Assembly: GCA_002914845.1 (NCBI GenBank)
Contig: JXTC01000031.1
Span: forward strand, 444,168 to 508,167
Source: Trema orientale
Lineage: Eukaryota > Streptophyta > Magnoliopsida > Rosales > Cannabaceae
Direction of reading: 5' to 3'
DNA: 64,000 bases
The position numbers and the translations under genes were made by a program. A model generated the notes under the pieces. It was not told where the DNA came from, made no database searches, and worked only from the letters and a program-made list of their open reading frames with translations. Of this stretch, positions 35,685-47,439 are shown piece after piece. Position 1 is the first letter of the stretch. Every line of letters begins with the position of its first letter.

Positions 35685-35804
35685 ATATTTCATGTGCAAA
35701 ATATGAGTGGTATATATTTACAATGTAAATTTTTACCCATGCGGTAAATATTTCATGTGTAAAATATAAACGGTATATATTTACAATATAAATGTTTACC
35801 ATGG
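35685..35804. repeat. 63-bp tandem duplication
   Basis: Units at 35685 and 35748 share ATATTTCATGTG, GGTATATATTTACAAT and TTTACC. Weaker TATACATTT relatives continue to about 35960. Confidence 0.85.
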
Positions 35805-35989
35805 TTTACATTTTTCATTATAAATTTAACTTATAGTATACATTTTGAAATATATGTCAATTTTTAGCGTAATTTTTATTCATAAAATATGTACCACGAT
35901 ATACACTTGATGTATGAAATCTATACCATGGTATACATTTCATATGTAAAATATTAGTAGTCTACATTTCTAACAAAACAGGTATAAAA

Positions 35990-38324
35990 AAGGGTGTGGT
36001 TGGACTCACAAATATTTTTAAAATCCCACACACTTTCTCCTCCCTCTCTCTTTCTCACGTGCTTCTTGCTGACCAAACCAAAAAAATATTTTATATATAT
36101 ATAAGCTTCAAATGTAGCTCACGGCCTTCACTGCATCGCCACACCTTCGGCGATACCCAACCACCACAGATCGCCCAGAGCAATATGCGAAGAAAAACAT
36201 CTGCCAAGAAAAATGGCCTCCATCGGAGTTTTCGGCCACCTCAGGCCGTGAAACTGGGCTTATTCAGTTTTTTTTGACATGAGCTTTCTAGTGGTATATA
36301 TCTCTTAACTCAAAATTATCTGGATCAAATTTTGTGATGTTAGCTAGTTTTGAGCTATTTAGTTTTGTGTTATGACTTTTCAGTCTGACTATTAGATCGT
36401 AAAATAAACCTCATATTTGTGATGTACTCGTGAAAATATAAAAAATGAGATGTATATTGACTATGTTTGGTGACCGGTACGGAAGATGAAATCGGATAGC
36501 TCCGATTATGCCTTGTTTTACTTGCCATGGGGTCAGGTTTCGGCCCGAGCCCGAATTGGTCAAGATATATATCAAACTAGATAATTTGGGTGCTAAGAAT
36601 TCAGTAGTAATATTTGTTTTTCGAATCGAGGCTCCGTTGAAAAAATGACATTTCGAAGCGAGCAATCGAAGGTTTGAAAACGACCACCGACTCTCTGAAC
36701 GATCATCAAACGATACCAAAATGCACTCCATAACATCGTAGAATGGTCTAGTTACTCGTTTGAGGTAGGGATTCAATTACTTGATCTTAACATTGGTTTA
36801 ATTATGATTTTATATATTTTGAATAAATATAGAATTTCGTGAAATATTTTGTAAAAAATATGTTTACATATGGATTTGAACATGATTTGATATTAAACTG
36901 TCTAGGAGGCACATTACACTGGTTGGCGTGTCAAATATCTTGTTTTAGAACTATTTTCTGCAGAATTAGATTTTATGGGTTTTGATGAAAACGACTGTTA
37001 TGTTGTTGAAATTTTTTAAAAATCCAAATTAAATGAGAATTTAATTTTGAGAACTAAACTTAGTTAATTTAAAATATTGCATGGTCTGTTTCATGAATTT
37101 ATGGAAAATGGTACATATTCTCATTCATGTCATCCATATAGCATTACATGCATCATTGCACCTACGTGGCCGACGGGCTTACGATACTCCTTTAGGATGC
37201 TCGGACTTATAGTACTCCTTCGGGGTGCTTGGACTTATGGTACCCTATCTAGAGTGCTCGGAGTATATATCATACTCACGGTCACCAACTTAGGTGACTC
37301 GGACCATATTACACATGTGTAGTCACTTATTTGGGTGGCTTACACTACATTGGATACTTACGGTCACTAGTCTTTGGTGGCTTAAACATGTTATTGACTG
37401 CATTGCTTATTATGTGCTTAAGTAGAATAATATGTACTTGTTTTGAAATAATATTTTATAATAGTTTAGAATATTTGAACTTTTGGAGAATGATTTTGTT
37501 TTAAGATGATGTTTTACCTTGGTTTGGAATATCTGAACCTTTGGATAGTGATTTTATTCTGAGATGATGTTTTACAATAGTTTGGAATATTTGAATCTTT
37601 GGAAAATGATTTTGTTTTGAGAAGATATTTTGCAATGGTTTAGAATATTTGAACCTTTGGACAAATTTTTCAAATGGATTTGTGGAAAACTATTTGAATA
37701 TTTCATTGACCATGCAGGACCTCGAAAGTAAATATTTTATTCTAGTTAAAAAAAGCCTGTAATTAAATCTCTACTGAGCATTCACATGCTCATCCCCTAC
37801 TTCTCCCATTTTCAGGTATTTATGTATCTGATGTAGTTATTTTGATGGCTAGATAAGTTGCTTGGCTTGTACCTGCAATCCTATTCCTGTTTCTTAGTGG
37901 GTGACTTTATCCCATTTAATTTCCTTTCCTCGTTCAAATATTTAGCCAAATTTTATTTATTTACTAAGTGGATGTATGAGGATGATTTTGTTACTAAATT
38001 GAGTATTTAGAACTATAAATGATTTTATGTAAATTATTTTCGACATTGGACCTAAGGTTTTAAATGAATTTATTATACTAAAGTTTTTGATTTAAAAAAT
38101 ATTTCTGAATTAATTAAATAGAATTCCCCTAAACTTTAAGTGAATGTTTTCTTGAGAAATTAAAACTAATAAGAGGTTTCTTGATTATGAAATTTACTTA
38201 CTTTTAAGGACTAAAGATAAAAATTTTAAGTACTTGATTTTCTAGAATTCTAGAAATTCGTTGTTTATTACCATTTTCACATAAAATTACTAAAAGTCAC
38301 GGCTTTAGATTTTCGATTGTGACA
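35990..38324 (+). mobile_element. Ty3-gypsy LTR (left copy)
   Basis: A fossil LTR whose right end is TGTGACA at 38324. It is followed by TGATATCAGAGC at 38328-38339, which matches the initiator-Met tRNA primer site TGGTATCAGAGC except at one base. The left end is uncertain and placed near 35990 by comparison with the related LTR at 58.5-61.77 kb. It contains short tandem units of about 33 bp (37165-37270) and about 59 bp (37440-37680). It is non-coding and old. Confidence 0.7.
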
Positions 38325-39749
38325 GAATGATATCAGAGCTTCAAGCTTCAGATTGGTCTAGAATCTTGCCTGTGATATCTTGGTGTTTAAAAGGGTTTTA
38401 GAAAATTGTTTGACCAATACCTCATATAACACTTAGGAATTGACTAAATATATTGTCTTTACTCTGATTCATTCTGAATCCTTCGTTCATCTTCCTAAAG
38501 TGAAACTCCAATATTCTTATGGTGGTTATATCCTAGAAACTTTAGTCTCAGAAGTGTTGAGATTGACATGAGACTAGTGAATTCTACTTCTATCGAAATT
38601 CTCTGATTTGAATGGGCATTCAGTCTTGTACTCCTATGTCCATTATGGTAGTAAGTTATATGAACCTCATAGATTCTAAGATTGCAATTCGGTATCTTAT
38701 ATTTTGATTGTCATTACTTGACATAATATGCTTGTGGGATTGTGATTTAACTTTCTTAGGAATTATTGATATGTGATCACTCGGTTTGAGGAATTGGTAG
38801 TATGTTTTCATATTCCTCATCATGCATTGACAATACTTTGTAGAAGGTGTATTTGCTCTTTGAGTGACTAATTGGCTTGACATCCTGATTTTGTTTAAAT
38901 TTAGTATTGTGTTATTTTGATTTTATCAAGTTTGGTTTCAAGAGTCTTTGATTGAAAATTTTTGTCTATTAAGAATTTGGTTGGGTTTAAAAATGGGTTA
39001 TCTGGTTTTGAGAACTTTAAATTCCAAACTTAGTTGGTATTGTTTTGAGCTATGTAAACCATTGTATTTTATCATGTGGCATGTTTGCTTCCATAGAAAC
39101 TGAGCATTTTTAAAACTTGGAATGTTTTAGGTAAAAGTAATTCACTCTTTCAAAGGATGTGTGGTTTCAAAAACTTATGGGTTATTTGAGATTAGAGTTT
39201 GTAAGACTCCAATATTATAAAATTTAAACCCTTATTTATATAAAAATATGGTAGTAATACAAGTAAAAATCCTAATCTACATTGGTAGTGTTAGTTGGAA
39301 AATCCTTTAAGTCAAAATAATTTTTATGAACCTAAAGTTCCAAGTATTTTTTTAGTTTTAAATTTAGTAGATATTCTTGCTAAACATTCTTCAACTTCTC
39401 CTTGGCGTTTGAATTTGAGCCTAAGGAAGACTCTGGTAAATTTATTAATGACTTAACTTGGACTTAAATATAAAATATTTATGGAAAATTTAAGTGGAAG
39501 ACTTTTGGCAATAAGTTTGATTTTTTGAAAACATCTGGTGTAGTTTGAATATGGTCTAAAGGCAAATATTTGAAAGATATGCATATATATTGTAAGACTT
39601 TGTTGTTACAGCCTTATGTATCTTGTTGTTTGGTTTTATTTATTTTTCTAAGCTTCACATTATGTGTATGGTTATCGTATTGGATTATGCATGATGTTGG
39701 TGATCTTTGGATTGTTAATAGATATTTGTTCATTGGTTAAGTCAAGTTG
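38325..39749 (+). mobile_element. Non-coding interior between two gypsy LTRs
   Basis: About 1.4 kb begins with the primer site and contains no recognisable gag or pol. The interior is far shorter than a complete gypsy element, so this is a heavily decayed or non-autonomous fossil. Confidence 0.6.
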
Positions 39750-41454
39750 GATTGTAGCATAGTCTAATCACTCATTTAAGGTATGGATTCGATTATTTGA
39801 TCTTAAAATTGGTTTAATTATGATTTTATATATTTTGAATAAATATGGAATTTCATGAAATATTTTGTAAAAATGTGTTTATATATGGATTTGAACATGA
39901 TTTGATATTAAATTGTCTGGGAGGCAAGTCACACTAGTTGGCGTATCAAATATTTTGTAAAAATATGTTTATATATGGTTGTTTTGGAACTATTTTCTAC
40001 AAAAATTGAATTTTATGGGTTTTGATGAAAACGACTGTTGTGCTGCCGAAATTTTGATAAAATCCAAATTGAATGAGAATTTAGTTTTGAGAACAAAACT
40101 TGGTTGATTTAAAATACTGCATGGTCTATTTTATGAATTTATGAAAAATGGTACATATTCTCATTCCTCTAATTCATATAGTATTGCATGCTTCATTGCA
40201 CCTATGCGACTGAAGGACTTACAGTACTTCTTCAGGGTATTTAGACTTATGGTACCCATTCAGAGTGCTCGGACTTATGATACCCTATCTAGGGTGCTCG
40301 GACTACATATTATACTCACGGTCACCAATTTAGGTGACTCAGACTAAATTACACATGTACAGTCACTCATTTGGGTGGCTCACATTACATTGCATATTTA
40401 CAGTCACAAGCCTTTGGTGCCTCAAATATGTCATTGACTGTATTGCTTGTTATGTGCTTGATTAGAATAATATGTACTTATTTTGAGATGATGTTTTATA
40501 ATGGTTTGGAATATTTGAATGTTTGGGCAATAATTTTGTTTTGAAATGATATTTTACGTGGTTTGGAATATTTGAACCTTTGGACAATGATTTTGTTTTG
40601 AGTTAATGTTTTACAATAGTTTGGAATATTTGAACTTTTGAAAAATGATTTTGTTTTGAGAAAATTTTTTACAATGGTTTGGAATATTTGAATCTTGGGA
40701 TGATGTCAAATGGATTTTTGAAAAACTGTTTGAATATTTCACTGACCATGTAGGGTCTCGAATATAAATATTTTATTCTAGTTAAAATAAAGCCTATAGT
40801 TGAATCTCTACTGAGTATTCATATGCTCACCTCCTACTTCTCCCACTTTCAGGTATTTGTGTATTTGAGGTAGCTGTTTTGAACGCTAGATAAGCTGCTT
40901 AGCTTGTGCCTGCAGTCCTATTCCTATTCCCTGGTAGGTAACTATATCCTGTTTAAGTTCCTTCCTCGTTCAAATATTTAGCTAAATTTTTTTTATTTAC
41001 TAAGTAGATGTATGAGGATAATTTCTTTTTACTAAATTGAGTAACTAGAACTACAAATGGTTTTATGCCAATTATTTTTGACATTGGACCTAAGGTCTTA
41101 AATGAACTCATTATAACAAAGTTTGTGATTTAAGAAAAGTTTCTAAATTTATTAAATAGAATTCCTCTAAACTTTTTTTTTTTTTTTTAAAAAGTGGGGC
41201 TTAACTAATGACCACCACTTACTATAAATTAAAGGAAAATGAGACACACACACACACTATCAAGGTTTGAACCCCTGACCCCTCCAAACACACACACACA
41301 ACCCTCAAACCTTGGACCAACTGAACTAGCCCCAGTTGGCAATTCCTCTAAACTTTAAGTGAATGTTTTCTTGAGAAATTAAAACTAATAAGAGATTTCC
41401 TGATAATAAAATTTATTTACTTTTGAAGCACGGCTTTGGATTTCCGATCATAAC
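39750..41454 (+). mobile_element. Ty3-gypsy LTR (right copy, 5' part absent)
   Basis: Matches the left copy from about 36735 to its end, including the stretch AACGACTGTT, the 59-bp units (about 40480-40700) and CTACTTCTCCCA. It ends near ATAACA at 41454. The part equivalent to 35990-36735 is absent. Many differences between copies indicate an old insertion. A SINE is nested in it. Confidence 0.7.
41175..41340 (-). mobile_element. tRNA-derived SINE nested in the gypsy LTR
   Basis: Read on the minus strand it starts GCCAACTGGGGC and has a pol III A box TAGTTCAGTTGG and a B box GGGTTCAAACC. It contains TG dinucleotide runs and ends in a poly-A tail (poly-T on the plus strand from 41173). Both sides carry the same 15 bp, AATTCCTCTAAACTT (41160-41174 and 41341-41355), a perfect target duplication. 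The left LTR copy has the empty site, AATTCCCCTAAACTT near 38123. The insertion is therefore younger than the LTR pair. Confidence 0.92.
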
Positions 41455-41555
41455 ATAAATGGCTTCATTAAATTGGAGAATATTAGAATAAAAGTCAAAA
41501 TGAATCGTCAGTTACAAGAATAAATAAGCGGTTACAATAAAGATTAAATGACTCA

Positions 41556-41999
41556 AATAAATAGAAATAAAATGAAAAAAAAAACCCAAAGGTCGGACCA
41601 AATAAATATTGTAACTCCCAATTAGTAAAAGCTAGTTTGTAACTGCCAATAATAAATGAGCACACAAATTTGAATAACCACAACATGTGTTTTTCTTGTG
41701 TTTCTTAAGGACGTTAGTAATATTTCAGTTAACTTTGTCCTTGGCTACTTATGATATGACGTAATAGAATAAATAGAAATAAAATGCGAAAAAAAAAACC
41801 AAAAAGAAAGCAACCGAACGGTCAGAACAAATAAATATTGTAACTCCCAATTAGTAAAAACTAGTTTGTAACTGCCAATAATAAATGAGCACACAAATTT
41901 GAGTAACCACCACATGCGTTTTTCTTGTCTTACTTAAGATACGTTTATTAATATTTCGGTTAATTTTGTCCTTGGCTACTTATGATATGACATAATAGA
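41556..41999. repeat. Tandem duplication of about 212-232 bp
   Basis: Copies 41556-41767 and 41768-41999 share long identical blocks (AAATATTGTAACTCCCAATT, GTAACTGCCAATAATAAATG, TTGTCCTTGGCTACTTATGA). The second copy has about 20 extra bases after the A run. It lies 3' of the dioxygenase gene. Confidence 0.92.
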
Positions 42000-42479
42000 A
42001 GTCATGTTCTGCTGCATTACATAGTTTAGGGCAGGCCGAATCTGTTATTGCATCGCGCTCAAACACATAAAAAAGAAGGGTAGACATATGAAGAGGAGAA
42101 AGCAATAGATTCGCAAAGTACATTCCAACTAAGGACAATCCTTTCTCACCCAACTCCAAATATATTAAGAAAGAAGAAAAATAAGTTCATACAAAGCAAC
42201 AGACTCAGTCGGACACAAAATCAAAAGAAAACACCCAAACACACGAAGGATTCCATATAGTCATGCTAAGACATCCCTATTGGAAAAACCTTCAGTAATG
42301 CCTCATTAAAACCCCACTTGAGAAAAACCCAGTAGGAAAAAACTCAAACAGGGAAAAAGAGTACATTACTTTACACACAATCAACAGGACAATAATACAA
42401 ACGGACAGGAAAAAAAGATAGTTATATATTTCTTATATATACATATATTTATTTGTACCATTGTGACTGAAAAGATGTA
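42000..42479. other. 3' flank of the dioxygenase gene
   Basis: Should hold the 3' UTR. The A-rich phrase around 42270-42370 (CCTCATTAAAACCCCACTTG, AGGGAAAAAGAGTAC) resembles a dispersed plant repeat, but no ends were found. Confidence 0.5.
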
Positions 42480-43774
42480 TTAAACATCAGTAGCTTTGAT
42501 AGGGTTTGTCGAATATCTTTTTCCACCATCCGCAAACACATCGTTAACGAATTTGTAATGATCAATGGGTTCATATCTCAAGGGATATTTCTCGTCCACC
42601 ATCTCTTGGGGAACATGCAGCAGTCCTTTGATAAATGAATTAAATCCAAACGAGTATCTAACTTTGCGCTCTTCCAACATCACTCTATGCACACAAGCTC
42701 GTGCCCTACCATTGCTCCATGCCTGAATCAATATATTATAAGAAAACAAAATTAAAATTCACAAACCATTTAACTTAAAAACACTATGAAAGTCGTCATT
42801 AATCTTGGAATATTTTACCCTTACAAATATAAATTTTTTTGAGTAAGGAGATTATATGAACTAAAAGTACTTACTAAATACAAGTAGCAGTTAAAATTAT
42901 TTCCATGTTGTTAGAATCAAACTAGCCCGAAGTACGATAGATATTAACAAACGTAAGACGTACGTACCAGGAATGGGTCGCCTGCCATGAACAGAAAAGA
43001 TGAGAGATTGGGTTTTACGTCAATGTACTGATCATCCTTCGTTTTCACTTGCAAGCCCTTGACTTGATGTTGGTGAAGAACGGTTATGAAGCTCACATCT
43101 GTGTGAGTTGGCAGTCCCTCTTCGGCTTGGTTCGCCTGCGGTGCATTGTATCTGAATAACCGAAGACGAAAAACCGTTGATTCCATGTTAGACTCGTGGA
43201 GCCTTCCTACTCCGAAGGAGTCAAAGACGATTCGCGTTGCCCTTTGATACAGCTCTTCCACCGGCTTTGAGAAGGAACGAACACTTTCACTATGTCATAA
43301 TCAAACAAATCCAAAGTCAAGTATGAAGCATGTAATTAAGCAACTAATTACATAAATGAAGTAAAGAGCATCGAAGAGTTTATGGACCAGAATATACCGA
43401 AAATTGTCATTTCCCTTAGGCCACATGATTTTAGTAAACGATTCAGTTCCTTCAAATGTGGATGGTTCATCTAATACCAAGGATTCATACACAGAAAGAT
43501 TAAAGTTTTGGCCAACGTAATTTGGCCCTGGAATTTCGCTGGTTTTCTGAATTTTTGTTTCGGTTGGAAGATCAAACAACTCTTGAGCTGCAAGAAAAGC
43601 GGAGTCGTAAACTTGAGTTGGAATTTTATCATAAACAGCTTGGAAACAGCCATACTCTTCTAGCCCATAACGGACTTGTTTGCACGCCAATGCCCATGAA
43701 TCAGATCCAGGCTTCAAGTTTTCCTCATTGCTGAAATCTACGGTAGGAATCTTATGATCTGTTTGAGATCCCAT
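42480..43774 (-). CDS. AOP-like 2-oxoglutarate/Fe(II) dioxygenase
   Basis: Three exons on the minus strand, 43398-43774, 42968-43289 and 42480-42722, give 313 residues. The N-terminal DIOX_N part (KIPTVDFSNEEN, ACKQVRYGLEEYGCFQ) leads to the jelly-roll core. Iron ligands are H188, D190 (LPTHTDVSF) and H245 (CVHRVML), and R255-x-S257 (RYSFGF) binds 2-oxoglutarate. The set is complete and the length is usual. The pattern YESLVLDEP, FTKIMWPKGNDNFRE and QVKTKDDQYIDVKP fits the AOP1-like clade, whose best-known members modify glucosinolate side chains in Brassicaceae; outside that family the substrates vary. The ATG chosen matches family starts (MGSQ). An upstream in-frame ATG at 43819 lies inside the probable leader intron. 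The protein looks functional and cytosolic. Confidence 0.93.
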
Positions 43775-43778
43775 TATC

Positions 43779-44892
43779 CTACAATTAAATTTAAAAGAAA
43801 AAAAAAACATTATAAGCATAATCCAAATAATGGTATTGGAGAAATAAACAAAAGTTTAACACTTCATTCACATACGTTGATGGTCCGTTTGTAAAAGGAA
43901 ACAGTATTATATAAAAATGTATAAATTATATAGAGAAACATTGAGATTTTTAATTTTTGAGATTCAACTATTAAAGGATGAAATAAGTGCAAATTTAGAG
44001 TGGGACTTGTCTTGTACCTATTTTTGTAAGCATTTTGTATTGTAGTACTTTTACAAGATTCAAATGTAGCGGGTCTTCAACAGAAATTGACGCAACTTGA
44101 AAAGTTTTTTCACCTTATATGGTTTGTTGTGTTTTTTAAAAGCTTCAAACCTCACCTATGCGGTTAGATGTACGGTTTGAAGAAAACTTTTCACGGTCCA
44201 AACCACAATATATTTGGTATGATATTTTTGGGTACATTTTTGTTACTTTTTCAACTTTTGATTTAAAACTTTTAATTTTATATTTTCATAATTGGCATGT
44301 AATTAATTTTTTTCTTATGAAATAATTATGGTAAAGAAATGCAAAAATTTCAATTAGTTAAATTTGTCAAACTTAGGGCTTAATTTACCAAAATCAAGTC
44401 TAAAGCCTATCAAAACCTGAACCATACTACACTACAAATGTAGATGTGGTTCTGTTTGGTTTCTCCTGATCATATCAAACCACAAGATTTTGGAAATAAA
44501 ACAAACAATATGTGCAGTTTAGCCCACTAATTAAAGGTAAAATCAGCTAAACCGTAATGCGAATACCCATACTCAAAGGGGATAACATGAGTGAGATCTA
44601 ACCCATTGGGAGAGTACTCAATATGACTTAAATTATCCCAACTTATCAAATTTTTCATCAAAATACGTCGTAAAAAAACAAATATTTTATGAAAATTTTC
44701 ATTCTTAGTGAATTTAAAGTAAATAAATTGAAAGAGATAAGACTAACTGGCAAAAGTGACAATAAATTTAAATTGAATAAATAAATGTATTAAAAATGAC
44801 ATAATTATTAACTAATAAAAACCAAATTCTAAATGCAAAAAAAAAAATATATATATATAGAGAAACATTATAAATTTAATAATAAATATTAC
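43779..44892 (-). other. Probable 5' UTR intron of the dioxygenase gene
   Basis: On the minus strand a donor CAACATATAG|GTAATATT (GT at 44892-44891) and an acceptor AATTGTAG just 4 nt before the ATG bracket 1114 AT-rich bases. A TATA box lies at 44976-44983. The leader exon would be about 44893-44945. Inferred from splice signals and from the TATA position, since no TATA box sits at a normal distance from the ATG with equal quality. Confidence 0.55.
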
Positions 44893-44975
44893 CTATATGT
44901 TGAAGCACCACAAAAACCACCAAAGAAACTCAAACTACAAGTCCCTATATGGAAAAATGAGTAGGAGAATAACCT

Positions 44976-44983
44976 TATTTATA
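44976..44983 (-). promoter_or_regulatory. TATA box of the dioxygenase gene
   Basis: TATAAATA on the minus strand. The same box and its flanks (GGAGAATRACSTTATTTATA on the plus strand) recur at about 62678-62697, which supports its importance or at least common descent. Confidence 0.6.
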
Positions 44984-45099
44984 AGATACAAAGCCCCACA
45001 CTTTTCTAGTCACACGATGTGGGACTCCCATAAATGAACAAAAACTAACATTTTGTTTACCAAAAATTTAGAAAGGAAGTTCTAAAGGTAACAAGAATA

Positions 45100-45609
45100 T
45101 AGTTCTTATCCGAAGATTAGCTAACCCAAGAAGGGGTAGAATAGGTTTTAAAAATTTTTGTAAAATTTTTAAATTAAATAACTAAAATATGCAAATAATA
45201 AATGAAGCAAGTAAAGATAGCAAATAGACAAGCATAATCTCGAATTAAATAAATTAAAAAGGTAGGGATAGAGAGATTGTAAATACTATTTTTATGAGAT
45301 TTAACAAACATGATCGTTTGCTTACGTTCCTGGCCCTCGGCAACTTGCTTTGAGCTTTCTACTATCGAATCAAAATTATGAGCTTGACCGACCATTTTTA
45401 CAATTAGAGTGAATTCTTCTTAGGTATACTCAAGCCTTTACAGTAGTCTTGATTCCGGCTCTATCACGCCTAATCACTGATTGTTTAGACTCCAGTACCA
45501 ACCTCATCTATACTGAGTTGTTTATGACTCTAGTGCCAACCTCACCTATAACTAGGTTGTTTATGACTCTCGTATCAACCTCATCTCATAAATACAATTT
45601 TTGGGTATT
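45100..45609. other. Spacer left of the solo LTR
   Basis: No gene recognised. It contains the 38-bp tandem units at 45481-45595, listed separately. Confidence 0.5.
45481..45595. repeat. Three 38-bp tandem units
   Basis: Units begin near 45481, 45518 and 45556 with GTTGTTTATGACTC or close variants, followed by GTRYCAACCTCATCTAT. Confidence 0.85.
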
Positions 45610-46186
45610 GGTACTGTCACGCCCCACTCCCAAGGACGTGCGCCGCATACCCACAAGGTAAAACCCTATAGGCATGCAAGGTATCTTTCTATAAACCAAT
45701 AAAATTAAGAATATTTAGTCTCCAATAAATACCAATGTATAATATAAAATCTAAAAACTCTTATAAAGTCTCCAAATATTCACAATAGACAGTATACAAT
45801 AGAAATTATAAACTAATAAATTCAAGATGATCAACCTTCCAAGTCTTTACATTTTCTCAATCAAGATGAAGAAATTCCTCTCTTTGAACCATACACCTCA
45901 ATTACTACTAAATAAATTCTCCCTTAGTCATATCTCTTAACTGACGATCTCTGAAACCTGGGAGGAAAAATAAAAGGGTGAGCTCGACAGCTCAGTAAGT
46001 AACCAGTAACCTTAACTAGCTAGATCAAGTATATATCCTTTGAAAAGGTTAAATGACATATTACAAAACAAATCAATTTCAAAATATAATAATTTCCCAG
46101 ATAATCAAATGAGATTATTTGGAAAGTCACTTTAACAAAAACATGAAGTAGGTTTTCAAAATTTGTCATTTCATTCTCATTCGATA

Positions 46187-46957
46187 NNNNNNNNNNNNNN
46201 NNNNNNNNNNNNNNNNNNNNNNNNNNNNNNNNNNNNNNNNNNNNNNNNNNNNNNNNNNNNNNNNNNNNNNNNNNNNNNNNNNNNNNNNNNNNNNNNNNNN
46301 NNNNNNNNNNNNNNNNNNNNNNNNNNNNNNNNNNNNNNNNNNNNNNNNNNNNNNNNNNNNNNNNNNNNNNNNNNNNNNNNNNNNNNNNNNNNNNNNNNNN
46401 NNNNNNNNNNNNNNNNNNNNNNNNNNNNNNNNNNNNNNNNNNNNNNNNNNNNNNNNNNNNNNNNNNNNNNNNNNNNNNNNNNNNNNNNNNNNNNNNNNNN
46501 NNNNNNNNNNNNNNNNNNNNNNNNNNNNNNNNNNNNNNNNNNNNNNNNNNNNNNNNNNNNNNNNNNNNNNNNNNNNNNNNNNNNNNNNNNNNNNNNNNNN
46601 NNNNNNNNNNNNNNNNNNNNNNNNNNNNNNNNNNNNNNNNNNNNNNNNNNNNNNNNNNNNNNNNNNNNNNNNNNNNNNNNNNNNNNNNNNNNNNNNNNNN
46701 NNNNNNNNNNNNNNNNNNNNNNNNNNNNNNNNNNNNNNNNNNNNNNNNNNNNNNNNNNNNNNNNNNNNNNNNNNNNNNNNNNNNNNNNNNNNNNNNNNNN
46801 NNNNNNNNNNNNNNNNNNNNNNNNNNNNNNNNNNNNNNNNNNNNNNNNNNNNNNNNNNNNNNNNNNNNNNNNNNNNNNNNNNNNNNNNNNNNNNNNNNNN
46901 NNNNNNNNNNNNNNNNNNNNNNNNNNNNNNNNNNNNNNNNNNNNNNNNNNNNNNNNN
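46187..46957. other. Assembly gap (771 N)
   Basis: The gap lies wholly within the solo LTR, so probably no host gene is hidden. The open frame spanning it is an artefact. Confidence 1.
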
Positions 46958-47035
46958 AAATTAAAATATAAAACTTAATCAGTAAAGAGTTTATTACCTT
47001 AAGAGTGAGTCTGAATAAGTCATGACAATGGTATC

Positions 47036-47067
47036 TTCTTCTTCTTCTTCTTCTAAAACGTCTATAG

Positions 47068-47103
<36 letters not shown>
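47036..47103. repeat. CTT and CT microsatellites
   Basis: A CTT run at about 47036-47054 is followed by a CT run at about 47079-47103, both inside the solo LTR. Confidence 0.9.
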
Positions 47104-47104
<1 letters not shown>

Positions 47105-47439
47105 ACTCTACAAACCGTACGTATAAACTGAGCAGATTATTAGGCTTAGGGTTTCTTAAAAGGGTCTCTAATAAAATTACCAATGTGCCCCTAAATAATA
47201 TCTATTAATCAAGGGCTCTTTTGTCTTTTCTTTTATCTTTATATTATTTATATTATATAAATAATTCTTTTTTTTTTTTTGTATGGGTCGTCACAGGTAC
47301 ACTCAACAAAGTTCTCTCTCTTCTTGATGTGTTTGATGTCCTTTTTCATAATTCACCTTGAATATATCTTATGATCCTTTCAATCAAATTACTAAGTTCT
47401 TAATCATATATTTGTTGGCTTCAAAATATGAGTATAAGA

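Larger units (their letters stand above)
45615..47295 (-). mobile_element. Gypsy-type solo LTR with intact target duplication
   Basis: Begins TGTCACGCCCC and ends GGGTCGTCACA on the plus strand. The order of landmarks suggests it reads on the minus strand, starting TGTGACGACCC and ending GGGCGTGACA. Both sides carry GGTAC (45610-45614 and 47296-47300). No second LTR or interior lies next to it, so it is a solo LTR of 1681 bp, of which 771 are N. The intact ends and duplication suggest it is younger than the LTRs at 36-41 kb. Confidence 0.88.

Noticed and set aside
42240-42372. A-rich phrase resembling a dispersed plant repeat
   Set aside because: No boundaries or second copy here, so it was not called as an element.
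45174-45395. 73-codon minus-strand frame upstream of the dioxygenase gene
   Set aside because: Low-complexity hydrophobic translation with no family match. The region differs from the duplicate copy and is more likely inserted spacer.
46163-46978. 271-codon frame
   Set aside because: Nearly all N; it lies inside a solo LTR.
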